From the NCBI RefSeq assembly GCF_001908205.1, contig NZ_LGHL01000057.1, positions 23,717 through 87,716 of the forward strand: DNA of 64,000 nucleotides, read 5' to 3'. The DNA comes from Bradyrhizobium sp. NAS80.1 (GTDB taxonomy: Bacteria; Pseudomonadota; Alphaproteobacteria; Rhizobiales; Xanthobacteraceae). Under the pieces are notes generated by a model that did not search any database, had not been told where the DNA came from, and saw only the letters and a list, made by a program, of their open reading frames with translations. Position numbers and translations under genes: made by a program. Positions 44,597-53,353 of this stretch are shown here, in pieces (within the stretch, counting starts at the first letter, position 1; every line of letters begins with the position of its first letter).

Positions 44597-44638
44597 GCCT
44601 CTGGAATACTGGGTCGCCCGGTCAAGCCGAGCGACGAC
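44597..44638 (-). repeat. Right inverted repeat of GIY-YIG element
   Basis: This 42-bp arm reads GCCTCTGGAATACTGGGTCG ... GAGCGACGAC on the plus strand. Its reverse complement is nearly identical to the left arm at 44243-44283. The ends GTCGTC/GACGAC are shared with the palindromic repeats at 36269 and 37116. Confidence 0.85.
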
Positions 44639-44696
44639 ACCTCCTTTATGGCCGGCAGGAACGACACCTCCCCCCAGAATCTGCTAACACCTCCCC

Positions 44697-46061
44697 ATGA
44701 CCGCACCCGACGCGACTTCCCCCGCCGGCTCTGACGCCCCTGCGACCTCCTGGCGCGACAGCCTGGCTGTTTACCTGCAACCCCGGGTGCTGATCGTGCT
44801 GTTCCTCGGCTTCTCGTCCGGGCTGCCACTGGCGCTGTCGGGCTCGACGCTCCTGGTGTGGATGCGCGAGGCTGGCGTCGATCTCGGCACGATCGGGCTG
44901 TTTGCGCTGGTCGGCACGCCCTACACGCTGAAATTCCTCTGGGCGCCGCTGGTGGATGCACTGCATGTACCGCTGTTCACGCGCGCGTTCGGGCGGCGGC
45001 GCGGCTGGCTGGTGTTCTCGCAGCTGCTGCTGATCATCGCGATCCTGCTGCTGGCGATGACCGATCCCGCGCGCTCGCCGTTCTACGTCGCGCTTGGCGC
45101 GTTGCTGGTGGCGACGACATCGTCGACGCAGGACATCGTGGTCGACGCCTTCCGCGTCGAGAGCCTGGCCGAGAGCGAGCAGGCCGCCGGCATGGCGGCC
45201 TATGTGGCAGCCTATCGCATCGGCATGCTGGTCTCGACCGCAGGCGCATTGTTCATCGTCTCGGGCTTCGAAAGTACCGGCATTCCGAAGCCGTCCGCCT
45301 GGATGTGGGGCTATGTTGTGATGGCGGCGATGGTGCTGATCGGGACGATCACGACGCTGGTCGCGACGGAGCCCGAGCAATCGGTGCGGGCTGAAGCCGC
45401 GACACAGACGGAGACGGCGTTCGCGCGCGTGCTGCACGCCGCGATCGGCGCCTTCTCGGAATTTCTGTCGCGAAAGGACGCGCTCGCCGCGCTCGCCTTC
45501 GTCGTGCTGTTCAAGTTCACCGACGCTTTCTCCGGCACGATGACCGCACCGTTCGTGATCGACCTCGGCTTTTCCCGCAACGACTACGCCGCGATCGTGA
45601 AGGGCGTGGGCCTGGCGGCGACGCTCATCGGCGGCTTTGCCGGCGGCTTCCTTGCGCGGCGCTACTCGCTTGCGACCAGCCTCTGGATCGGGGGCGTGGT
45701 GCAGGCGCTCGCCAATCTCTCCTTTTCCTGGCTGGCCTTCGTCGGCACCAGCCAATGGGCGCTCGCCTTCGCCATTACCTGTGAGAACTTCACCAGCGCC
45801 ATCGGCACCGTGATCTTCGTCGCCTATCTCTCGGCGCTGTGCCAGAACCCGCTGCACACGGCGACGCAATACGCGCTGCTCACCGCGCTCGCCGCCGTGG
45901 GGCGGACCTATCTCTCATCCGTTGCGGGTTTTGTCGCCAAGGCGACCGGCTGGCCGCTGTTCTTCATGATCTGCGTGCTGGTGGCCATCCCCAGCCTGAT
46001 GCTGCTGACGTGGCTGCAGAAGCGCGGGCACTTCGAGACGCTGGGGCCGGTGCGGGTTTAG
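44697..46061 (+). CDS. ampG: AmpG-type muropeptide MFS permease
   Basis: This 454-residue inner-membrane permease imports GlcNAc-anhydroMurNAc peptides for cell-wall recycling, and in many bacteria feeds beta-lactamase induction. It begins MTAPDATSPAGSDAPATSWR and has about 12-14 helices. AmpG signatures include VLIVLFLGFSSGLPLALSGS, the TPYTLKFLWAPLVDAL loop, TTSSTQDIVVDAFRVESL and YLSALCQNPLHTATQYALLT. It is monocistronic between the GIY-YIG element and a convergent antiporter gene. Confidence 0.9.
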   Translation: MTAPDATSPAGSDAPATSWRDSLAVYLQPRVLIVLFLGFSSGLPLALSGSTLLVWMREAGVDLGTIGLFALVGTPYTLKFLWAPLVDALHVPLFTRAFGRRRGWLVFSQLLLIIAILLLAMTDPARSPFYVALGALLVATTSSTQDIVVDAFRVESLAESEQAAGMAAYVAAYRIGMLVSTAGALFIVSGFESTGIPKPSAWMWGYVVMAAMVLIGTITTLVATEPEQSVRAEAATQTETAFARVLHAAIGAFSEFLSRKDALAALAFVVLFKFTDAFSGTMTAPFVIDLGFSRNDYAAIVKGVGLAATLIGGFAGGFLARRYSLATSLWIGGVVQALANLSFSWLAFVGTSQWALAFAITCENFTSAIGTVIFVAYLSALCQNPLHTATQYALLTALAAVGRTYLSSVAGFVAKATGWPLFFMICVLVAIPSLMLLTWLQKRGHFETLGPVRV

Positions 46062-46118
46062 GCCGAACGAGCCTGTGGCTAGTTCCGTCCTGTTGGCCTT
46101 GCCAGGACGCCGGAAGGA

Positions 46119-47912
46119 TTAAACCCCCGCCACCGACGTCCACAAATCTGCGAGCCTGCGGCGCAGCGCTTGCCTCCGGGTCAGCGGGACGGGCGTCTCG
46201 TCCTCTTCCGGCAGACGGAGACCGACGACGTTGACGCGGCCACCGGAGATCGAGCGCGCGACGAGCACGATCGTGTCAAGCGCGAGCTCAGCGCCCTCTT
46301 TCGGTGCGCGGTCGAGATGGATGTCGAAATAGTCGGCGAGGGTCAGCTTGCTCTCATCCTCACCGACCTTCACGCCGTAGATCTCGGCGAGCTCGGCAAG
46401 CGTGTGCTCACCGGAGACCATGAAGTCGCCGAGCAGGTGCGGATCCGGCGCCGAGCTCGGCTGCATGTCGACGAAGAAGCGGTCAAGTGACTCGGCCTTT
46501 TCCGGCGGCGCCAGCAGATAGATGTAGTCGCCGGGCGCGATCGGATCGGCTTCGGTGGGCGTCAGGATGTTCTCGTTGCGGATCACCAGTGTCGGCTTGG
46601 ACCAGGATGGAATCAGGCCGCGGCGGAAATACAGGCTCTTGGGCCGCACCGAGTAGCCGACGAGCTGCTGCTCGAGCTGGCCGGGGAGATCGAGCTCGAC
46701 GCGGCGCGGGCCGCGCTCGGTGCGCGGCAGCGCCACATGCAGCTTGCGCGCGGCCGGTGCCAGCGTCCAGCCTTGCAGCAAGAGCGAGATGATGACGACG
46801 ACGAAGGCGACGTCGAAATAGAGATAGGCCTTCGACAGGCCGACCAGCATCGGGATCGACGCCAGGAAGATCGCGACCGCGCCGCGCAGGCCCGTCCAGG
46901 CGATGAAGATCTTCTCGCGCCAGTTGAAACGGAACGGCGCCAGGCACACGAACACCGCGAGCGGCCGCGCGACCAGCATCAGCACGAGCGAGATGGCGAC
47001 CGCCGGCAACACGCTAGAGACGAGCCGGCTCGGCGAAACCAGGAGGCCGAGCAGCACGAACATCACGATCTGCGCCAGCCAGGTCGCGGCATCGAGGAAG
47101 GTCACCACCGAATTATGCGCGCGCGTCGGCCGGTTGCCGATGATGATGCCGGCGAGATAGACCGCGAGGAAGCCGGACGCGTGCATGATCTGCGAACCGC
47201 CGAAGATCACGAGCGCGCCGGTGGTCACGAACGGCGCATGCAGGCCCTGCGGCAGCGCCACCTGGTTGAGCGCGAGGACGACGAGACGTCCCCCGATCAC
47301 GCCGACGACGGCACCCAGCACCGCCTCCTGAACGAACTCCATCAGAACATGACCGGGCGTGCTCGAGCCCAGCGAGATGTATTCAACCAGCATGAGCGTG
47401 AGGAAGATCGCGAAGGGATCGTTGGTGCCGGACTCCGCCTCCAGCGTCGCGCCGACACGCGGGCGCAGACGCAGGCCCTGGGTGTGAACCAGCAGGAACA
47501 CGGCCGCCGCATCGGTGGAGGCCACCACGGCGCCGACCAGCAGCGACTCCGCCCAGTTGAGGTCCAGCGCAAATTTCGCGAATGGCGCCGTGACCAGCGC
47601 GGTGAGGAGCACGCCGGCGGTCGCGAGCACGAGGGAGGGCGCGAGCACGGTGCGGATGCTGGCAAAGCGCGTCTTCAGGCCGCCGTCGAACAGGATCAGG
47701 GCCAGCGCCACCGAGCCGACCAGATAGGTCGTGCCGACGTCGCTGAACTGGAGCTGCCCGGGGCCGGAATCGCCGGCGAGCATGCCAATGAGAAGGAAGA
47801 CGAGCAGCAGGGGTGCGCCGAAGCGCAGCGCAAGCAGGCTCGACAGGATACCGGCCATCACCAGGACGGCGCCGAGCAATATGGCGAGGCTGAAAGAGTC
47901 GAGGGAAGCCAT
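46119..47912 (-). CDS. nhaP2: Potassium/proton antiporter, CPA1 family (NhaP2/CvrA)
   Basis: This 597-residue inner-membrane cation/proton antiporter has about 12-13 N-terminal helices (AILLGAVLVMAGILSSLLAL; LILFDGGLKTRFASIRTVLA; LLVGAVVASTDAAAVFLLVH with the transport Asp; AGIIIGNRPTRAHNSVVTFL). A cytosolic tail of about 190 residues with a TrkA-C-like domain follows (TLVIRNENILTPTEADPIAP; GDYIYLLAPPEK) and a CorC/HlyC-like end. NhaP2/CvrA proteins expel K+ at low osmolarity or high pH. The mechanosensitive channel gene is divergent, so both may serve osmotic balance. Confidence 0.92.
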   Translation of the reverse strand: MASLDSFSLAILLGAVLVMAGILSSLLALRFGAPLLLVFLLIGMLAGDSGPGQLQFSDVGTTYLVGSVALALILFDGGLKTRFASIRTVLAPSLVLATAGVLLTALVTAPFAKFALDLNWAESLLVGAVVASTDAAAVFLLVHTQGLRLRPRVGATLEAESGTNDPFAIFLTLMLVEYISLGSSTPGHVLMEFVQEAVLGAVVGVIGGRLVVLALNQVALPQGLHAPFVTTGALVIFGGSQIMHASGFLAVYLAGIIIGNRPTRAHNSVVTFLDAATWLAQIVMFVLLGLLVSPSRLVSSVLPAVAISLVLMLVARPLAVFVCLAPFRFNWREKIFIAWTGLRGAVAIFLASIPMLVGLSKAYLYFDVAFVVVIISLLLQGWTLAPAARKLHVALPRTERGPRRVELDLPGQLEQQLVGYSVRPKSLYFRRGLIPSWSKPTLVIRNENILTPTEADPIAPGDYIYLLAPPEKAESLDRFFVDMQPSSAPDPHLLGDFMVSGEHTLAELAEIYGVKVGEDESKLTLADYFDIHLDRAPKEGAELALDTIVLVARSISGGRVNVVGLRLPEEDETPVPLTRRQALRRRLADLWTSVAGV

Positions 47913-48224
47913 ACGGTGCTGCGGGTTACTCCAGGTGATCGACGAGAATCAGGTTCAGGGGCCCACGGGCCGGGCCCCCTCATCCCGCTTGCGGGAGGTG
48001 AGGTGTGCCGCAACCAACGGACTTGCCCATCTCGAAATCATGTGCTCATGCATCCTTATCGTCGCCACAGCGGCGCGCCAACCCATTTTCTCTCACTCGC
48101 GGCAATCTGCCCGTATTTTGCCGCCTTAACGCGCATCACATGCCGGTGTATCGATGGCCGGGCCGGCCCCTTTGTGGAATTCTGCGGCTCCCTTGAATCA
48201 AGCCTTCCCGACGAGACTTCCCCG
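47913..48224. other. Divergent intergenic region, antiporter / MscS
   Basis: About 310 bases separate the divergent starts. It contains a GC-rich stretch near 47965-48000 (GGGCCCACGGGCC and CATCCCGCTTGCGGGAGGTG), a short hairpin reminiscent of the palindromic families. Promoters for both genes must be here. No coding sequence is credible. Confidence 0.4.
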
Positions 48225-49541
48225 ATGGACATGGACCTCAAGGACTTCATGGAGTTCGTGCAGACCACCGCGCGCAGCGTCGGGGCGGAGCTCTCCTCAC
48301 CCTGGTTCTACCTGCAATTCGGCCTGATCCTGGCCGCGATCGGCATCGCCTATGCCGCGGAGGCCGGCATCCGCAGCCGCATCGACATGACCTCGCTGGC
48401 GATGCGCTTGCCGCTGCCGCTCCGGCACTTCGCGCGGGTGATGGTCTCCAGCGCCTCGACGGCGGTGTTCACCCTGCTCGTGATCATCGACCGCGTGGTG
48501 ATGTCCCACATGACCTGGCCGAGCCGCAGCTATCTGCTGATGGTCGCCGCCAAGCTGGGGCTTGCCTGGCTCGCGATCCGGCTGGTGACCTCGGTGCTGA
48601 ACAACGCCTTCATCGTCAGGGTGGTGTCGATCTCGGCATGGTTCGTCGCGGCCCTTTCCATCATCGGCCAGCTCGACGCGGCGGTCGACCTGCTCGATTC
48701 CTTCGCCATCGTGCTCGGCGGCTTGCGGCTCACGCCGCTGCTGGTGATCAAGGCCGGCGCCCTGCTGATCATCGCGCTGTGGCTCACCAACATCGCCAGC
48801 AATTTCATCGAAGGCCGGATCAACAGCGCGACCGACCTGACACCATCAATCCAGGTGCTGCTGATCAAGATGATCCGCATGGGCCTGCTGGCTGTCGCGG
48901 TCGTAATCGCGCTCAGTGCGGTCGGCATCAACCTGTCGGCGCTCGCGGTGTTCTCCGGCGCGGTCGGCGTCGGTATCGGTATCGGCCTGCAGAAGATCGT
49001 GGCCAACTTCATCTCCGGCATCATCCTGCTGGCCGACAAATCGGTGAAGCCTGGTGACCTCGTCACCATCGGCGACAATACCGGGCGGATCAGCGCGATG
49101 AAGACGCGCTATATTTCGGTCGCCGCCGGCGACGGCCGCGAGTTCCTGGTGCCTAACGAGGATCTGGTGACGCAGAAGGTCGTCAACTGGACCTATACCG
49201 ACAAGAACACGCTAGTGAAGATCGCCTTCGGCACCAATTATGACGCCGACCCGCGGCTGGTCTGCAAGCTCGCCGCCGAGACCGCCGCCGCCCATCCCCG
49301 CGCGCAGAAGGGCAAGCCGCCGAACAGCATCCTGACGGAGTTCGGGGAGACCGGGATGAAGTTCTCGCTGACCTTCTGGATCGCGGACCCCGACGGCATG
49401 GACCGGGTCAAGAGCGACGTCATGCTGGCGCTGTGGGACGCCTTCAAGCAGGAGGGCATCCGGGTTCCCTACCCGGTCCGCGAAATCCGCATCCGCGGCG
49501 GCGCCCTGCCCGTGGAAACCGTCGTGGAAGTCCCGAATTAG
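48225..49541 (+). CDS. MscS-family mechanosensitive ion channel
   Basis: The product is 438 residues from the ATG at 48225. The much longer open frame upstream lies antisense to the antiporter gene and is not credible. About five N-terminal helices precede the MscS core: the glycine-rich pore helix GAVGVGIGIGLQKIVANFIS, the DKSVKPGDLVTIGDNTGRIS beta domain, and REFLVPNEDLVTQKVVNWTY. A cytoplasmic C-terminal domain ends in PYPVREIRIRGGALPVETVV. It opens on hypo-osmotic shock to release solutes. Confidence 0.94.
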   Translation: MDMDLKDFMEFVQTTARSVGAELSSPWFYLQFGLILAAIGIAYAAEAGIRSRIDMTSLAMRLPLPLRHFARVMVSSASTAVFTLLVIIDRVVMSHMTWPSRSYLLMVAAKLGLAWLAIRLVTSVLNNAFIVRVVSISAWFVAALSIIGQLDAAVDLLDSFAIVLGGLRLTPLLVIKAGALLIIALWLTNIASNFIEGRINSATDLTPSIQVLLIKMIRMGLLAVAVVIALSAVGINLSALAVFSGAVGVGIGIGLQKIVANFISGIILLADKSVKPGDLVTIGDNTGRISAMKTRYISVAAGDGREFLVPNEDLVTQKVVNWTYTDKNTLVKIAFGTNYDADPRLVCKLAAETAAAHPRAQKGKPPNSILTEFGETGMKFSLTFWIADPDGMDRVKSDVMLALWDAFKQEGIRVPYPVREIRIRGGALPVETVVEVPN

Positions 49542-49660
49542 GCCCGCTTTCGGGCGCAAGGCAGACAGGCTTGGCTTGCATGAAGGCCCGCGATCATTAG
49601 ATTAGGACACGAAATCAAGCTGTTCCGCTGACCATCGAGCCCGTAAAAGACCTGACACGC

Positions 49661-50479
49661 ATGAGCTACGTCGAAGCCTCCGATACCTCCCTGCGCAAGA
49701 CCGGCCAGATCAAGCTGCATGGGCCGAGCGCCTTTGCCGGCATGCGCAAGGCTGGAGCGCTGGTGGCGAAGTGCCTCGACGAGCTCACCGACATCGTCCA
49801 GGCGGGCGTGCCGACCTCGCGCATCGACGAGTTCGTCCGCGAGTTCGCTTTCAGCCATGGCGCCTTTCCGGCGACGCTGATGTACCGCGGCTATCGCTAT
49901 TCGACCTGCACCTCGCTCAACCACGTGGTCTGCCACGGCATGCCCGGCGACCGCCCGCTCAAGGAAGGTGACATCGTCAACATCGACGTCACCTTCATCG
50001 TCGACGGCTGGTATGGCGATTCCAGCCGGATGTACGCGATCCAGCCGGTCGCACGGAAGGCCGAGCGGCTGATCGAGGTGACGTATGAGGCGATGATGCG
50101 CGGCATCGCCGCCGTGAAGCCGGGTGCCACCACCGGCGACATCGGCCACGCCATCCAGAGCTTCGTCGAGCCGCAAGGCATGAGCGTGGTGCGCGATTTC
50201 TGCGGCCACGGCCTGGGGCGCATGTTCCACGACGAGCCGAACATCATCCATATCGGCCGGCCCGGCGAAGGCGTGCAGCTCAAGCCCGGCATGTTCTTCA
50301 CCATCGAGCCGATGATCAATCTCGGCAAGCCGCATGTGAAGATCCTCTCCGACGGCTGGACCGCGGTGACGCGGGACCGCTCGCTGTCGGCGCAGTTCGA
50401 GCACTCGGTCGGCGTGACCGCCACGGGTGTCGAGATCTTCACGCTGTCGGAGCGGCACCGCGAGAAGCAGATCGGCTGA
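49661..50479 (+). CDS. map: Methionine aminopeptidase
   Basis: This 272-residue type I enzyme removes the N-terminal methionine. The metal and catalytic set is complete: His92 (NHVVCHG), Asp109 (NIDVTFIVDG), Asp120 (WYGDSS), His183 (CGHGLGRMFH), Glu216 (FFTIEPMIN) and Glu247 (SAQFEHSV). The ATG at 49661 lacks an N-terminal extension. In many relatives map is followed directly by radC; here about 10 kb of accessory DNA lies between. Confidence 0.97.
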   Translation: MSYVEASDTSLRKTGQIKLHGPSAFAGMRKAGALVAKCLDELTDIVQAGVPTSRIDEFVREFAFSHGAFPATLMYRGYRYSTCTSLNHVVCHGMPGDRPLKEGDIVNIDVTFIVDGWYGDSSRMYAIQPVARKAERLIEVTYEAMMRGIAAVKPGATTGDIGHAIQSFVEPQGMSVVRDFCGHGLGRMFHDEPNIIHIGRPGEGVQLKPGMFFTIEPMINLGKPHVKILSDGWTAVTRDRSLSAQFEHSVGVTATGVEIFTLSERHREKQIG

Positions 50480-50575
50480 TTGCCGCCACAACGTCCCTCG
50501 CATCATCACGACGTTTATCGCCGACGGCGGAACGCTGCTCTCACTGATCTGAGGCCTCGCAATGATGGCGTGGGG

Positions 50576-51340
50576 CTAGCAGGCTGCCTTTCCGCAACGG
50601 GCCTCTGAGATCTTCTTGGCGAGCCCGGCCGCGCCGACAGCGCCGACGACAACGTCCTTGCCGATCACGTAGCTTGGCGTGCCATTTAGACCCATTTCCT
50701 CGGCGAGCTTGAAGTTTTCGTCGAGCGTGGCGTTGATCTCGGGACTGGCGAGGTCCTTTTCCAGCTTGGCCATGTCCAGACCGGCTTCCTTGGCCGCGGC
50801 CATGGCCCGTGCCTTGTCGACCTGTCCGCGACCGCTCAGAAGCTTCTGATGGAAGTCGAGATACTTCTTGCCGGTCGAGTCCTGCATACGGACTGCAACC
50901 GCGACCTGTGCGGCCTCTACCGAGCCCGGTCCAAGCACCGGGAATTCCTTCAGCGCGACGCGCAGCTTCGAATCCGACTTCATCAGCGACAGCATGTCGG
51001 CCATCGCGTGTTTGCAGTAGGGGCAATTGTAGTCGAAGAACTCGACGAGATTCACATCGCCGTCACGGTTGCCGATCACGACGCCGCGCGGTGAGTTGAA
51101 GATCACGTCCGCATTCTTTTGGACGGCCACGCGATGCTTTTCGGCTTCTGCGGCAGCCTGACGCTTCTGCAATTCCGCGGACATTTCCTCGAGCAGTTCG
51201 GGATTGGCGACCAGGTAATCCCTGATGATCTTCTGAATCTCGCTCTTCTGCGCATCGTTGAACGACTGCGCGTGGGAGACGGCAGGAAGACCCAGCACCA
51301 GCACTAAGGCGAGGGGAGCAAGAGAGCGGAGCGAGACCAT
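50576..51340 (-). CDS. DsbA-family thiol:disulfide interchange protein (Com1-like)
   Basis: The product is 254 residues from the ATG at 51340, which gives a clear signal peptide (SLAPLALVLVLGLPAVSHA). A ScsC/Com1-type helical N-terminal segment (about 27-75) precedes the thioredoxin fold, with active site CPYC (106-109) in FFDYNCPYCKHAM and the cis-Pro loop GTPSYVIG. It is a periplasmic oxidase or isomerase, and the N-terminal segment often mediates oligomerisation. The upstream rhodanese gene on the same strand suggests a sulfur/redox theme, but about 350 bases separate them. Confidence 0.92.
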   Translation of the reverse strand: MVSLRSLAPLALVLVLGLPAVSHAQSFNDAQKSEIQKIIRDYLVANPELLEEMSAELQKRQAAAEAEKHRVAVQKNADVIFNSPRGVVIGNRDGDVNLVEFFDYNCPYCKHAMADMLSLMKSDSKLRVALKEFPVLGPGSVEAAQVAVAVRMQDSTGKKYLDFHQKLLSGRGQVDKARAMAAAKEAGLDMAKLEKDLASPEINATLDENFKLAEEMGLNGTPSYVIGKDVVVGAVGAAGLAKKISEARCGKAAC

Positions 51341-51688
51341 GGATATTCCTTCGGATTGTGTGAGTTGGTGCAACGCGGGGATCAATTTTATATCGGCTTC
51401 GAATTGACAATGTCGTCGGCCTTCACCCAGCCGGGTGTGCCGATCGCAAACCTTGTCTTCGCGCGCGAGGCGAGATCACGCGCAGTCTTCCGGTCTCCAC
51501 GCAGAAAGGCTGCCTGCGCCGTTCCGATCGCCGGTCCCATGCACGTCCAGGACGTCGCCAAGAAGCTACGTGCCTCGCGCGATGCGCAGGCGATCTATTC
51601 GGTGCTGGCGCTGCCGCCGGCGAGCGCGGCTGAAGTCGCTCGCTTTCCGGTCCCAATCTCGCAAGATATGCGGGGTCGGGATCGTGCG
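51341..51688. other. Unassigned region, possibly degenerate
   Basis: About 350 bases lie between the DsbA-like and rhodanese genes. Reading frames exist on both strands, but they are Arg/Pro-rich, lack good starts, and match no domain I recognise. It may hold a decayed small gene. Confidence 0.35.
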
Positions 51689-52061
51689 TTAGTCAGTGGG
51701 ACCTCCGCCGTCGCTCCAATCCTTGAACGCTCCCAGGTTGAATACCTTCGGGTATCCCATTTCTTTCAACGTCTTGCCGGCGAGCGCGGACCGCCCCCCC
51801 GGATGCGCAATAAACGATCACCGTCTTATCTTTGCTGAACTGTTTGTCGTGGTAGGGGCTGTCGGGATCGGCGCGGAACTCCAGCATACCTCGAGATACG
51901 TTCACGGCCCCTGCTATCTTTCCGCTTTTTTCGACTTCAGGAGCGTCGCGGACGTCGACAATCAATGTGTCGCCTTTCGCGAGCAGTTCGCGGGCCTCGG
52001 CCGGTGTGATTCTCGGTACTGCGGCGTTTGCCAGTTCCATTAGCTGCTTAATGTTCGTCAT
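51689..52061 (-). pseudogene. Rhodanese-like protein, frameshifted in a G7 run
   Basis: This single-domain rhodanese (sulfurtransferase fold) starts at 52061 (MTNIKQLMELANAAVPRITP). It has EARELLAKGDTLIVDVRDAP and the active-site loop IVYCASGG. Right there a run of seven G (51794-51800) breaks the frame. With six G it continues RSALAGKTLKEMGYPKVFNL then GAFKDWSDGGGPTD and a stop, giving about 123 residues. The active-site Cys precedes the break, but the catalytic loop and final helix are lost as sequenced. Confidence 0.85.
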
Positions 52062-52156
52062 CTCAGTTTCGTCCGTTGAATCGATTTCAGGAGGTCATCG
52101 ACAGGGCGTGGTGTGACTTGACCTGCCTTGCCGTGAAGTGAGGAAGCATACGCCGA

Positions 52157-52660
52157 CTAGCGGGCTTTCGTATAGAACAGATAGTCTGCCGCGTAGGGTG
52201 CACTTCGCAAGTCGCCCGCCACCTCGCATGAGCCCTGCATCATCCCGCCTTTGGTGTTGATGCGTTGAATCGTTGTCGTTCCCGCGAGCAGCCCGGTGTC
52301 GCCCTGTGGGGTAGCGACAAGCTTGAGCCAAGGGATGTCGTTCGGCGTTGCGCCGGGCGCCCGGCCGGCAACTTTCCCGGAGACAGAGCTGCCGTCGTCC
52401 AGCTGCCACCTCGGGCCCGCGAAATGGCGACCAACGGTTTTGCCGTTGATGATGAGCGCGGCGATCGGCTCGCGAAACTGCCAGACGAGCTTGCCTGGCG
52501 CATCTTCCTTGCACTCATAGAGCTGAGCGCCTTCGGCATGTACCGTCGCGACCAGCGCTTCACCGACGGCCGCGATCTCGGCCGGTACTTCGACAGCGAT
52601 AGCGGGCGCTGACAGCACTCCGATGCCAACCAGCCAGACAATGTGCAATAGTGGTTTCAT
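52157..52660 (-). CDS. DUF3455 exported protein
   Basis: This 167-residue secreted protein has a signal peptide (LHIVWLVGIGVLSAPAIA, about residues 5-22). It matches DUF3455 features: GAQLYECKEDAPGKLVWQFR, GRHFAGPRWQLDDGSSVSGK, NDIPWLKLVATPQGDTGLLA, TTIQRINTKGGMMQGSC and the end YAADYLFYTKAR. Two cysteines could form a disulphide. Function is unknown. The ATG overlaps the stop of the preceding minus-strand gene by 4 bases, so the two are coupled. Confidence 0.83.
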   Translation of the reverse strand: MKPLLHIVWLVGIGVLSAPAIAVEVPAEIAAVGEALVATVHAEGAQLYECKEDAPGKLVWQFREPIAALIINGKTVGRHFAGPRWQLDDGSSVSGKVAGRAPGATPNDIPWLKLVATPQGDTGLLAGTTTIQRINTKGGMMQGSCEVAGDLRSAPYAADYLFYTKAR

Positions 52661-53094
52661 GGAAGCCTTCCTTTGAAGATTATCGACGCGATTACATTCC
52701 CGATAGTTTCCGCGCGGCGGCTGGCGATCAGGCGGGCGACAACTGCATTGCTGATCACCTCGATGCCAATTCGCCAGCCGCCGCGCGGGCGCCGCTCGAG
52801 GGGACTAAGTTCGAGCGGCGTGAGTGGATTGCAATTTATCGGCATTAGCGGTGCGCTGGCCGCGCGCGTGACGAGCTCGCGAGCTTTCGCAAGCGCATCC
52901 TCGACCAAGATCGCAATCTCGATCGAGGAGAAGATTCCGTGGTCGACCAGTGCCATCATGGCGTCGGCCTCGGTGCGTGTCGCATCCAGCCGCACCAGCT
53001 CGGTAGCCATTTGTGCCATGCGCGCCGGGTTCTGCCACAACAGCGCGCCGTCGATGAGGGGAAAGGGCGCGCATTTGCCGACTTGATCTCTCAT
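52657..53094 (-). CDS. Hypothetical protein, coupled to DUF3455
   Basis: The product is 145 residues from the ATG at 53094, and its stop overlaps the DUF3455 start (ATGA). It is soluble and helical in character (NPARMAQMATELVRLDATRT; ADAMMALVDHGIFSSIEIAI; LVEDALAKARELVTRAAS), with a basic C-terminus. No domain is recognised. The upstream region shares a repeat with the promoters of two porin genes further along, suggesting shared regulation or duplication of the control region. Confidence 0.6.
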   Translation of the reverse strand: MRDQVGKCAPFPLIDGALLWQNPARMAQMATELVRLDATRTEADAMMALVDHGIFSSIEIAILVEDALAKARELVTRAASAPLMPINCNPLTPLELSPLERRPRGGWRIGIEVISNAVVARLIASRRAETIGNVIASIIFKGRLP

Positions 53095-53109
53095 TCAACA
53101 AGCTCTCCG

Positions 53110-53223
53110 GATTAATCGGCCGAACATCGTGACGTGCTACGAGTCAGCCATCGCGCGACCATGTCATTCCGGAACGTCGGGCGCGTCCTGCGATCGGGGG
53201 ATAGCAATCAAGTTTCGGCGCAT
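53110..53223. repeat. Upstream repeat, copy 1
   Basis: This region shares CGGCCGAACATCG, GAGTCAGC, ACCATGTCATTC and GGCGCGTCCTGCGATCGG with 58165-58352 and 59316-59500, in the same order and orientation. All three lie just 5' of minus-strand genes (starts 53094, 58148, 59292). It may be a duplicated promoter or leader. Confidence 0.7.
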
Positions 53224-53353
53224 GTAAACGGCGGTGCCGTTCGCTGCCACTCTCGAAGTGTTTATCGCAGATCTGCGCGGAGCCACTTGAACGAATCCGC
53301 GAAGACCGCATGTTGCGCACGCTCGGCGGATAAACCGAAAACGAGGGTAATCT

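Noticed and set aside
46737..48224. An apparent N-terminal extension of about 500 residues on the MscS channel
   Set aside because: The extension is antisense to the K+/H+ antiporter and is Arg/His/Glu-rich. The channel has a natural ATG at 48225 followed by normal membrane helices.
51356..51838. A 160-residue plus-strand frame between the DsbA-like and rhodanese genes
   Set aside because: It runs antisense into the rhodanese gene, has an Arg/Pro-rich composition and no recognisable domain or ribosome binding site.
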